Translations under genes and position numbers: made by a program
Part shown: positions 1-6,936 of the stretch, piece after piece
Layout of the letters: each line of letters starts with the position of its first letter
Numbering within the stretch: the first letter of the stretch is position 1
Assembly (NCBI GenBank): GCA_002315155.1
Contig: DCFY01000093.1
Coordinates: 1-6,936 of the forward strand
Source: Megamonas sp. UBA1792
GTDB lineage: Bacteria; Bacillota_C; Negativicutes; Selenomonadales; Selenomonadaceae
Direction: 5' to 3'
Length of the DNA: 6,936 bases
Notes under the pieces: model-generated
Told to the model about the DNA's origin: nothing
The model's input: only the letters and a program-made list of their open reading frames with translations
The model's database searches: none

Positions 1-501
1 AGCTTCTTAAGAAATGCCTTCCATCATACAGCCATCGCCGCCAAGTGCAAATTTATAATTATCGACAACTGGGAATCCCGTCTTATTAAAAGTTGCTGCA
101 AGATGTGCCTCTGCCATTGCCATACCGACTGCCATCCCCATGCCTGCACCAAGCGGCCCCGTTGTTGCTTCAACACCAACAGTATGCTTGTATTCCGGAT
201 GGCCTGGCGTAAGCGATCCAGCCTGACGAAAATCCATCATATCTTCTATAGTAAGTCCATAGCCAAATAAATGTAACAGAGAGTAAAGTAGTGTCGAACC
301 ATGGCCTGCAGAAAGAACAAAACGATCTCTATTTTCCCATTTTGGGTTTTTGGCATTATGGCTCATATGATTTGCCCAAAGTTCATAAGCCATAGCAGCA
401 CTGCCAAGTGGCAGCCCAGGATGACCAGATTTTGCCTTCTGTACTGCATCAGCTGCAAGTACACGTATAGCATTTACACTCATAATATCGATGTTGCTCA
501 T
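1..501 (-). CDS. tkt: Transketolase, N-terminal part; runs off the left edge and is interrupted by an in-frame TAA
   Basis: Transketolase is a thiamine diphosphate (ThDP) enzyme of the cytosolic pentose phosphate pathway that moves two-carbon ketol units between sugar phosphates. The 164 residues before the stop match the N-terminal pyrophosphate-binding domain of the full-length (about 660-residue) type, not the shorter split-subunit type. Visible landmarks are SGHPGLPLG (His27), the [11 protein letters not shown] block (His67), LTPGHPE (His101), TTGPLGAG (113-120) and the ThDP/metal motif GDGCMMEG (155-162, Asp156). Start ATG at 501 has a ribosome binding site AAAGGGAG (511-518) nine bases upstream. 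Codon 165 is TAA (positions 7-9), yet the next two codons read Glu-Ala, as expected in the family motif GIS-x-EA, so the frame seems to continue. The product as read would lack the rest of the ThDP site, the pyrimidine domain and the C-terminal domain. It is either a nonsense mutant/pseudogene or a base error near the sequence end. The gene family is near certain; the intactness is not. Confidence 0.9.
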
Positions 502-582
502 TTAATCAATCTCCCTTTAAGTATAATTAACAAAATAACCTAATACGTTTTAATAATACATGATTTTATAACAAAAGTACAG

Positions 583-611
583 ATTTCACCAGTAAATATA
601 TTTCTCGTCAA
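583..611 (-). promoter_or_regulatory. Candidate promoter for transketolase (weak)
   Basis: On the minus strand TTGACG (611-606, five of six bases of the -35 consensus) is followed after 17 bases by TGAAAT (588-583, four of six bases of the -10 consensus), which is preceded by TGG, an extended -10 element. It lies in the 142-base gap between the regulator and transketolase and would give a leader of about 75 bases. The -10 box is poor, so transketolase may instead be read from the regulator's promoter. Confidence 0.35.
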
Positions 612-625
612 TCATTTATAGTATA

Positions 626-643
626 GTTCGTTTTATTCGTTTT
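626..643 (-). repeat. Nine-base tandem repeat just after the regulator stop; possible operator
   Basis: Directly after the regulator's TAA stop, the minus strand reads AAAACGAAT followed at once by AAAACGAAC (643-635 and 634-626). A third related copy, AAAACGTAT, occurs at 551-543 in the same gap. The pair sits 15 bases upstream of the candidate -35 box of transketolase. SorC-family regulators often bind repeated half-sites, so an operator is possible. In such AT-rich DNA chance is also possible. Confidence 0.4.
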
Positions 644-1618
644 TTAAATTTCTAGTAATCCTTCCGCACAGTCAAAGTCTGTAATCAAAATATTGATATA
701 TCCACCAGATATAGCTCCTTGAACTGCATCTACCTTATGCTTACCACTGGCAATACCCACTCTGCGGCTGATTTTTTTCATTTCTTCTATTGATATTCCA
801 GCAACACGCTCATTAAATTCCTTAAATTTATCCATATTACCCTTTTTATCAAAAAACCGTAAAGCAACATCACCAACCGCACCATTTTTCACAAAATCAT
901 CCAAGACTTCGCTATCAATATAGCCAGCTTCCCACAATGTCGAATGTTTTATATTCGAAGTCCCAATTGCCATTAAAACCATATTCACCTTATGATAAAC
1001 GTCAAAAATTTTTCGAATTGCTTTTTCCTTTAAAAAACCATCCAAAACATTTTTATCCGAAAAGACCGCCGGCGAAAAAAACTGTATGCAGGTCCCACCA
1101 AATATTTTTGCAAATGCTCTGACAAGATAATTTGAATGAAGATCCAATCGGCTTTCACCAACGCCGCCAATAATAGGTACGAATGTACAATGAACATCTT
1201 CTTCACGTGAGTGCTGCGCACGTACTATATTTTGCAAAGTCATTCCCATTGTTACACCTACATAATCATCATCTTCTAAAACTCGTGATAAAAAATCAAG
1301 TGTCCCGTCTCCCAAACTCGAACGAATATGCTGCGTCCCTTTTTCTAATGGGCTGCTTCGTACAATAATAACCTCTTTTAAACTAAACTTCTTTTCCAAT
1401 TGCCGTTCGAGACTTCCATATGTTGCCTCGCTTGGATCATTTACTTCAATGCGGACAATCCCTTGCTCCCTTCCCAGTTTTATCATTCGTGAAATTGTTG
1501 GTCGTGAAATCCCCAAATCATCACAGATTTCCTGTTGGTTTTTATTGTCCTGATAATACAAACTACAACATTTAAAAATCAACCGTGGATCATCCACAAT
1601 TTTCTTCATAAAGCACAC
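644..1618 (-). CDS. SorC/DeoR-family sugar-binding transcriptional regulator
   Basis: A cytosolic DNA-binding regulator of 324 residues, the usual size for the SorC (B. subtilis DeoR/CggR-like) family, whose members sense sugar phosphates. A helix-turn-helix lies at about residues 28-50 (NQQEICDDLGISRPTISRMI). The C-terminal sugar-phosphate-binding domain, from about residue 65, shows family blocks: VGVTMGMTLQNI (120-131), VPIIGGVG (147-154), MVLMAIGTSN (213-222), GAVGDVALRFFDKKG (246-260) and the C-terminal SGGYINILITD (304-314). Start choice: GTG at 1618 lies six bases after AAGAGG (1630-1625), better spacing than ATG at 1609 (15 bases), so a three-residue shorter protein is less likely but possible. 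It is co-directional with, and 142 bases upstream of, transketolase, making that gene the obvious target candidate. Its own promoter is probably at 1706-1734. The effector cannot be read from the sequence. Confidence 0.9.
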   Translation of the reverse strand: MCFMKKIVDDPRLIFKCCSLYYQDNKNQQEICDDLGISRPTISRMIKLGREQGIVRIEVNDPSEATYGSLERQLEKKFSLKEVIIVRSSPLEKGTQHIRSSLGDGTLDFLSRVLEDDDYVGVTMGMTLQNIVRAQHSREEDVHCTFVPIIGGVGESRLDLHSNYLVRAFAKIFGGTCIQFFSPAVFSDKNVLDGFLKEKAIRKIFDVYHKVNMVLMAIGTSNIKHSTLWEAGYIDSEVLDDFVKNGAVGDVALRFFDKKGNMDKFKEFNERVAGISIEEMKKISRRVGIASGKHKVDAVQGAISGGYINILITDFDCAEGLLEI

Positions 1619-1705
1619 ACCACACCTCTTATGGTATTTTTCATTTCCTTTTTTAATACATATTTACGATTTTCTATAGTGTCTTTACTTTATCCAGCAT
1701 CTTTT

Positions 1706-1734
1706 ATTATCCTCTATTTTTTTAATATTTTCAA
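1706..1734 (-). promoter_or_regulatory. Probable sigma-A-type promoter of the sugar regulator
   Basis: On the minus strand TTGAAA (1734-1729, five of six consensus bases) and GATAAT (1711-1706, five of six) are separated by exactly 17 bases, most of them A/T. Transcription would begin near 1699, leaving a leader of about 80 bases before the GTG start. This is the best -35/-10 pair in the 250-base gap between rpoC and the regulator. Confidence 0.6.
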
Positions 1735-1801
1735 TTAAAACAATATAATTCAAATACATTTACATAGATTTTTACAAAACATTGCACAATTCCAGACATT
1801 T

Positions 1802-1810
1802 ATTATAGCA
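1802..1810 (-). promoter_or_regulatory. Isolated extended -10 element next to the rpoC hairpin
   Basis: The minus strand reads TGCTATAAT, a perfect extended -10 element, two bases downstream of the rpoC hairpin. No good -35 box is present at 16-18 bases, since that stretch is the hairpin's own 3' arm. It could be a second promoter for the regulator with a leader of about 175 bases, or a chance match in AT-rich DNA. Confidence 0.3.
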
Positions 1811-1812
1811 TC

Positions 1813-1858
1813 ACAAAGTCCCAGACAAACGGGACTCACCGTTTCTCTGGGACTTTGT
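1813..1858 (-). terminator. Hairpin after rpoC, probable transcript end of the rpoBC operon
   Basis: A long stem-loop begins ten bases after the rpoC stop. The outer arms ACAAAGTCCCAGA and TCTGGGACTTTGT pair perfectly over 13 bases, then comes one mismatch, then a 6-base inner stem AAACGG/CCGTTT around a 6-base loop. On the minus strand the sequence after the stem is GATGCTATAA, so the T-tract expected of an intrinsic terminator is missing. On the plus strand the stem is followed by TTTATAATC, slightly richer in T, but no gene approaches from that side. Position and stem strength favour a terminator or 3'-end stabiliser. Confidence 0.65.
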
Positions 1859-1868
1859 TTATAATCTC

Positions 1869-4800
1869 TTATACTTTTGTAGGCTCTTTTGTTGTTATCA
1901 AATCTTCTTTTGAAATTGTTGGCTCAAAAACTCTGATATTACGATAACGACTCATGCCAGTACCCGCCGGAATAAGTTTGCCAATAATAACATTTTCTTT
2001 GAGACCAATAAGAGGATCAACTTTCCCCTTAATTGCTGCATCTGTCAAGACACGTGTTGTTTCCTGAAAAGACGCCGCTGAAAGAAACGAATCTGTTGCC
2101 AGTGATGCTTTTGTAATCCCTAGAAGGATTGGTCTTGCAACAGCTGGTTCTCCATCAGCTTCAATTGCTTTTGCATTAGCTGTTTCAAATGTATTAATAT
2201 CAATATACTCACCCGGTAAGAAATCTGTATTGCCAGATTCCTCAATTTTAACTTTATGGAGCATCTGGCGAACGATAACCTCAATATGTTTATCGTTGAT
2301 TTCAACACCTTGTGATTTATATACCTTCTGTACTTCATAAACAAGATAACGCTGTGTATCTCGCAAACCACAAACACGCAAAATATCATGTGGATTGATA
2401 GACCCTTCCGTAAGCTTGTCACCCGGATGAAGTATCACTCCATCTTTAGCAATGAGACGTGCGCCATATGGAATAGCATATTCACGTGCTTCTCCATCTT
2501 CTGGCTGAATGGTAACTTTACGCATACCTTTTGTATCTTTAACTTCAGCCTTACCCTCAATTTCACCAATAACTGCATGATGCTTTGGTTTGCGTGCTTC
2601 GAAAAGTTCTTCAACACGCGGCAAGCCTTGTGTAATATCATCACCGGCAACACCGCCTGTATGGAATGTACGCATTGTAAGCTGTGTCCCAGGTTCACCA
2701 ATAGACTGTGCAGCAATAATCCCAACAGCTTCACCGACATCAACCTGTGTCGCATTCGCAAGATCACGGCCATAACACTTAATACACACACCAAACTGTG
2801 ATTTGCATGTAAGTACACTGCGAATCGATACTTTTTCACGTACCTTACAAATTTCATCGGCAAGATCCTCATCGATTGTCTGGTTAAGTAAAGCCACCTT
2901 TTCTCCTGTTTCAGGATTAATAATGTCTTCTGCCACTACACGCCCAACGATACGATCTTTAAGGGATTCGATAACGCCGTTCCCCTCTTTAATTGCCTCA
3001 ACTTCAATACCACGTATATTATTGTTACGAACCTTTACTTCTTTGGCATCACTTGAAAGAATTGCCTCTATATATTTTTCTGTAAGAGGTGTACTTGCTG
3101 GTACAATTTCTATATCTTTACTATCACATACAGAATCTGTTGTATTCTTTCCCAGCATTTCATGAATCATTGACTTACGAATCGCTGCACGAACATTTTC
3201 TTCAGGAGCCCCAAGTGTGATAGTTTCTGATACCATAGCATTGCTGATAACGGCTTCTGTTGAAACAGAAGAGCCACGGACAACAATTTCTGCAACACCA
3301 TGTTCCCCAATAGACTTAAGTTCTTCTTCCCCTAAAGCTGTATCTTTTGCAAGAAGAACTTCACCCGTTTTCGGATTCAAGACATCTGCACCAAGGATAC
3401 GATCCTTAAGTGTGTCACCCAATACTTCAATCGCATGTATTGACGAAGTAGCTAGTCTAGCACGTTCACGTACAAGATTAATACCAACAACATCACAGTC
3501 TTCTTCACGCACGATGACATCCTGCGCAACATCGACAAGGCGACGTGTCAGATAACCTGAATCGGCTGTTCTAAGTGCTGTATCAGCAAGACCTTTACGA
3601 GCACCATGCGAAGAAATAAAGTAATCCGATACGGTTAAGCCTTCACGGAAGTTTGCCTTGATCGGTAAATCGATGATTTTACCAGATGGATCAGCCATGA
3701 GACCACGCATACCAGCAAGCTGTCGCATCTGCTGCTTATTACCACGAGCACCCGAATCAGCCATCATATAAATTGGGTTGAATGGATCCATGTTTTTCAT
3801 CATAGCATCTGTTACATCATCTGTAGCTTTTGTCCACAGCGTAATAACCTTATTATAGCGTTCTTCATCTGTAATAAGACCACGACTGTATAGACGTTCA
3901 ACACCATTGACTTCTTTTTCCGTTGCGGCAAGAATTCCTTTCTTTTCCGGTGGAATAATAATATCTGAAATAGCTACGGTCATACCTGCAATACAAGCAT
4001 AATGATAACCAAGATTTTTTACACCATCAATGACTTCTGCCGTCATGCTGCCACCAAAGTGTTTATAACATTCCGCAACAAGTTTTCCAAGCTGTTTTTT
4101 ATCCATAAGAATCCCAAGGCACCACTGATCATTACCTTCATCCTTATGATAATAACGAATTTCCTTTGGCAATATCTCATTGAAAATCATACGACCAAGC
4201 GTCGTCCGGACAAGACCATAGCCTTCAATACGAACCTGAATTGCTGCCTGCAGAGAAAGTTCTTTCTGCTGATAAGCAAGTAAAGCTTCATTGATTCCTG
4301 TACAGATCTTACCTTCACCAAGTGACCCCGGTCTAATAATTGTAAGGTAATAAGAACCAAGTACCATATCTTGTGTCGGAACAATAATCGGACGACCATC
4401 TTTTGGTGCAAGGATATGATTTGCTGCGAGCATGAGCACACGTGCTTCTGCCTGTGCTTCGGCAGAAAGCGGTAAATGAATGGCCATCTGATCCCCATCA
4501 AAATCGGCATTATATGCTGTACAAGCCAACGGATGAAGTTTTAATGCCCTACCTTCAGTAAGGACTGGTTCAAATGCCTGAATACCAAGTCTATGAAGTG
4601 TCGGCGCACGATTCAGAAGTACTGGATGTTCCTTGATAACTTCTTCAAGCACATCCCAAACTTCCGGACGAACGCGCTCAACCATACGTTTTGCTGATTT
4701 AATATTATGAGCAAGATCTGCATTTACAAGCTTCTTCATTACAAATGGTTTAAACAATTCCAATGCCATTTCTTTCGGCAAACCACATTGATGCAACTTG

Positions 4801-5849
4801 AGTTCAGGACCTACAACGATAACAGAACGACCAGAATAATCGACACGTTTACCAAGTAAGTTCTGACGGAAACGTCCTTGTTTCCCTTTTAACATATCAC
4901 TGAGAGATTTTAACGGTCTGTTCCCCGGGCCTGTTACTGGACGGCCACGGCGACCATTATCGATAAGAGCATCGACCGCTTCCTGCAGCATACGTTTTTC
5001 ATTGCGAACAATAATATCTGGCGCTCCAAGATCAAGCAAACGCTTCAAACGATTATTACGATTAATTACACGACGATAAAGATCATTAAGATCTGACGTT
5101 GCAAAACGACCACCATCAAGCTGAACCATCGGGCGAAGTTCAGGTGGAATTACCGGAACAACATCCATAATCATCCACGATGGCATATTTCCCGACTTAC
5201 GAAATGCTTCTACGACTTCAAGACGGCGAATCGCCCGAATCTTACGCTGACCACTTACTTCTTTGAGTTCTTGACGAAGATCCGTATTCATCTTTTCAAG
5301 ATCAAGTTCCTCAAGGAGTTTTTTTACCGCCTCAGCACCCATGCCAACTTTAAAAGCTGCACCATACTTCGTCCGATATTCGCGGTACTCATTTTCCGTC
5401 AAAAGCTGCTTTTTCATAAGCGGCGTGTCTGCTGGATCAAGAACAATATACGAAGCGAAATAAAGAACTTTTTCAAGAGAGCGCGGTGAAATGTCAAGGA
5501 TCAGACCCATGCGACTCGGAATCCCCTTAAAATACCAAATATGAGATACCGGAGCTGCAAGCTCAATATGCCCCATACGTTCACGACGAACTTTAGAACG
5601 TGTTACTTCTACTCCACAGCGATCACAAATAATACCTTTATAACGAATTCTCTTGTACTTACCGCAATGGCATTCCCAATCACGCGTTGGTCCAAAAATC
5701 TTTTCACAGAACAGACCATCTCGTTCTGGTTTGAGTGTACGATAATTAATTGTTTCCGGCTTCTTTACTTCACCATAAGACCAATCTCTAATCTTTTCCG
5801 GTGACGCAAGCCCTATACGCATTGAATCAAAATTATTTACATCCAACAA
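1869..5849 (-). CDS. rpoC: DNA-directed RNA polymerase subunit beta'
   Basis: The complete 1326-residue beta' subunit, which with beta forms the catalytic cleft of RNA polymerase. The first zinc site is Cys60, Cys62, Cys75, Cys78. The rudder and switch 2 region lies at about 300-345 ([21 protein letters not shown]). The active-site loop NADFDGDQM (447-455) carries the Mg-binding Asp449, Asp451 and Asp453. The bridge helix region spans about 733-771 ([20 protein letters not shown] onward). The trigger loop starts in [20 protein letters not shown] (1039-1058) and runs without the large E. coli insertion into [20 protein letters not shown]. The second zinc site is Cys785, Cys1015, Cys1022, Cys1025; its first two cysteines are about 230 residues apart instead of about 74, which accounts for most of the extra length over Bacillus (about 1200). 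The start is TTG, fixed by the conserved MLDVNNF beginning, with AAGGGAG (5866-5860) ten bases upstream. It lies 17 bases after rpoB, certainly the same operon. Confidence 0.99.
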   Translation of the reverse strand: MLDVNNFDSMRIGLASPEKIRDWSYGEVKKPETINYRTLKPERDGLFCEKIFGPTRDWECHCGKYKRIRYKGIICDRCGVEVTRSKVRRERMGHIELAAPVSHIWYFKGIPSRMGLILDISPRSLEKVLYFASYIVLDPADTPLMKKQLLTENEYREYRTKYGAAFKVGMGAEAVKKLLEELDLEKMNTDLRQELKEVSGQRKIRAIRRLEVVEAFRKSGNMPSWMIMDVVPVIPPELRPMVQLDGGRFATSDLNDLYRRVINRNNRLKRLLDLGAPDIIVRNEKRMLQEAVDALIDNGRRGRPVTGPGNRPLKSLSDMLKGKQGRFRQNLLGKRVDYSGRSVIVVGPELKLHQCGLPKEMALELFKPFVMKKLVNADLAHNIKSAKRMVERVRPEVWDVLEEVIKEHPVLLNRAPTLHRLGIQAFEPVLTEGRALKLHPLACTAYNADFDGDQMAIHLPLSAEAQAEARVLMLAANHILAPKDGRPIIVPTQDMVLGSYYLTIIRPGSLGEGKICTGINEALLAYQQKELSLQAAIQVRIEGYGLVRTTLGRMIFNEILPKEIRYYHKDEGNDQWCLGILMDKKQLGKLVAECYKHFGGSMTAEVIDGVKNLGYHYACIAGMTVAISDIIIPPEKKGILAATEKEVNGVERLYSRGLITDEERYNKVITLWTKATDDVTDAMMKNMDPFNPIYMMADSGARGNKQQMRQLAGMRGLMADPSGKIIDLPIKANFREGLTVSDYFISSHGARKGLADTALRTADSGYLTRRLVDVAQDVIVREEDCDVVGINLVRERARLATSSIHAIEVLGDTLKDRILGADVLNPKTGEVLLAKDTALGEEELKSIGEHGVAEIVVRGSSVSTEAVISNAMVSETITLGAPEENVRAAIRKSMIHEMLGKNTTDSVCDSKDIEIVPASTPLTEKYIEAILSSDAKEVKVRNNNIRGIEVEAIKEGNGVIESLKDRIVGRVVAEDIINPETGEKVALLNQTIDEDLADEICKVREKVSIRSVLTCKSQFGVCIKCYGRDLANATQVDVGEAVGIIAAQSIGEPGTQLTMRTFHTGGVAGDDITQGLPRVEELFEARKPKHHAVIGEIEGKAEVKDTKGMRKVTIQPEDGEAREYAIPYGARLIAKDGVILHPGDKLTEGSINPHDILRVCGLRDTQRYLVYEVQKVYKSQGVEINDKHIEVIVRQMLHKVKIEESGNTDFLPGEYIDINTFETANAKAIEADGEPAVARPILLGITKASLATDSFLSAASFQETTRVLTDAAIKGKVDPLIGLKENVIIGKLIPAGTGMSRYRNIRVFEPTISKEDLITTKEPTKV
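2817..3425 (-). repeat. Diverged internal duplication within the second zinc domain of RpoC
   Basis: Within rpoC, residues 809-859 and 959-1011 are two versions of one module: LKDRILG, then NPKTGE and IVVRG in the first, and LKDRIVG, then NPETGE and VSIRS in the second. Between them, residues 911-942 resemble the second half of the module again (IEIVPAST ... VKVRN). Bacillus and E. coli have a single module here, and the downstream copy (with GR after RIV) is the one matching them. The DNA of the copies differs at many positions, so the duplication is old and not an assembly artefact. Confidence 0.7.
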
Positions 5850-5866
5850 GGGGGTGTCACTCCCTT
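5848..5866 (-). promoter_or_regulatory. Hairpin covering the rpoC ribosome binding site and start codon
   Basis: The whole rpoB-rpoC gap plus the first two bases of the rpoC TTG start forms a near-palindrome on the minus strand: AAGGG pairs with CCCTT, with one A-C mismatch and two further pairs around a GAC loop. The 5' arm contains the Shine-Dalgarno sequence AAGGGAG. The rpoB stop TAG ends immediately before it. This arrangement suggests that ribosomes finishing rpoB open the structure and so couple rpoC translation to rpoB; this is an inference. Confidence 0.5.

Positions 5867-6936
<1,070 letters not shown>

Noticed and set aside
1..501. Naturally split transketolase N-terminal subunit
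   Set aside because: Split N-subunits are about 270-300 residues, contain the complete ThDP motif and have a different N-terminal sequence type; this one ends right after GDG and looks like the full-length form.
502..643. Riboswitch or intrinsic terminator between the regulator and transketolase
   Set aside because: No stable stem with a T-run and no recognisable aptamer core was seen in this 142-base AT-rich gap.
1619..1800. Recurrent GTAAA and ATGTATTA words upstream of the regulator, the latter also found upstream of transketolase
   Set aside because: Short, AT-rich and irregularly spaced; expected by chance in such composition.
1830..1853. CGGGAC and TGGGAC repeats in the post-rpoC hairpin as a CggR-like operator
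   Set aside because: CggR (same family as the regulator here) binds CGGGAC repeats, but the spacing here is 18 bases and the associated TGTC boxes do not line up. The repeats are explained by the stem-loop.
2388..2801. Plus-strand open frame of 137 codons, and other open frames of 60-145 codons opposite or out of frame within rpoC
   Set aside because: They overlap strongly conserved RpoC coding sequence and show no recognisable protein pattern.

Overview
The window is a chromosomal segment from a low-GC bacterium, most likely a member of the Bacillota. All recognisable genes lie on the minus strand, so transcription runs from the right end to the left. RpoC resembles the Bacillus form almost throughout and its trigger loop lacks the large insertion seen in E. 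coli. However, both RNA polymerase subunits carry insertions relative to Bacillus. That mixture would fit a diderm clade such as the Negativicutes (Selenomonas/Megamonas-like), but the class assignment is an inference from memory.

Layout in transcription order: the 3' third of rpoB (6936 to 5867, 5' end outside the window), then 17 bases, then complete rpoC (5849 to 1869, TTG start). The short rpoB-rpoC gap is a near-palindrome that covers the rpoC ribosome binding site and the first two bases of the start codon. Ten bases after rpoC is a strong 46-base hairpin (1813-1858), probably the end of the rpoBC transcript although it lacks a good T-tract. A 250-base spacer follows with a good sigma-A-type promoter (1706-1734). 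Next come a SorC/DeoR-family sugar-responsive regulator (1618 to 644), a 142-base gap with a 9-base tandem repeat and a weak candidate promoter, and the start of a transketolase gene (501 to the left edge).

rpoB and rpoC encode the two catalytic subunits of RNA polymerase and are almost certainly co-transcribed. The regulator and transketolase form a separate unit. A sugar-phosphate-sensing repressor or activator placed directly upstream of a pentose phosphate enzyme suggests local control, but nothing here proves it.

The points most worth a second look are: (1) an in-frame TAA in transketolase, exactly inside a conserved thiamine-diphosphate motif, with the frame apparently continuing on its far side; (2) an insertion of about 156 residues in the second zinc-binding domain of RpoC, which looks like a diverged internal duplication of that domain; (3) the hairpin over the rpoC start, suggesting translational coupling to rpoB; (4) rpoC being followed by a sugar regulator and transketolase instead of the usual ribosomal protein/elongation factor genes. 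I found no mobile element, CRISPR array, tRNA, rRNA or riboswitch, and no convincing undescribed multi-gene system.
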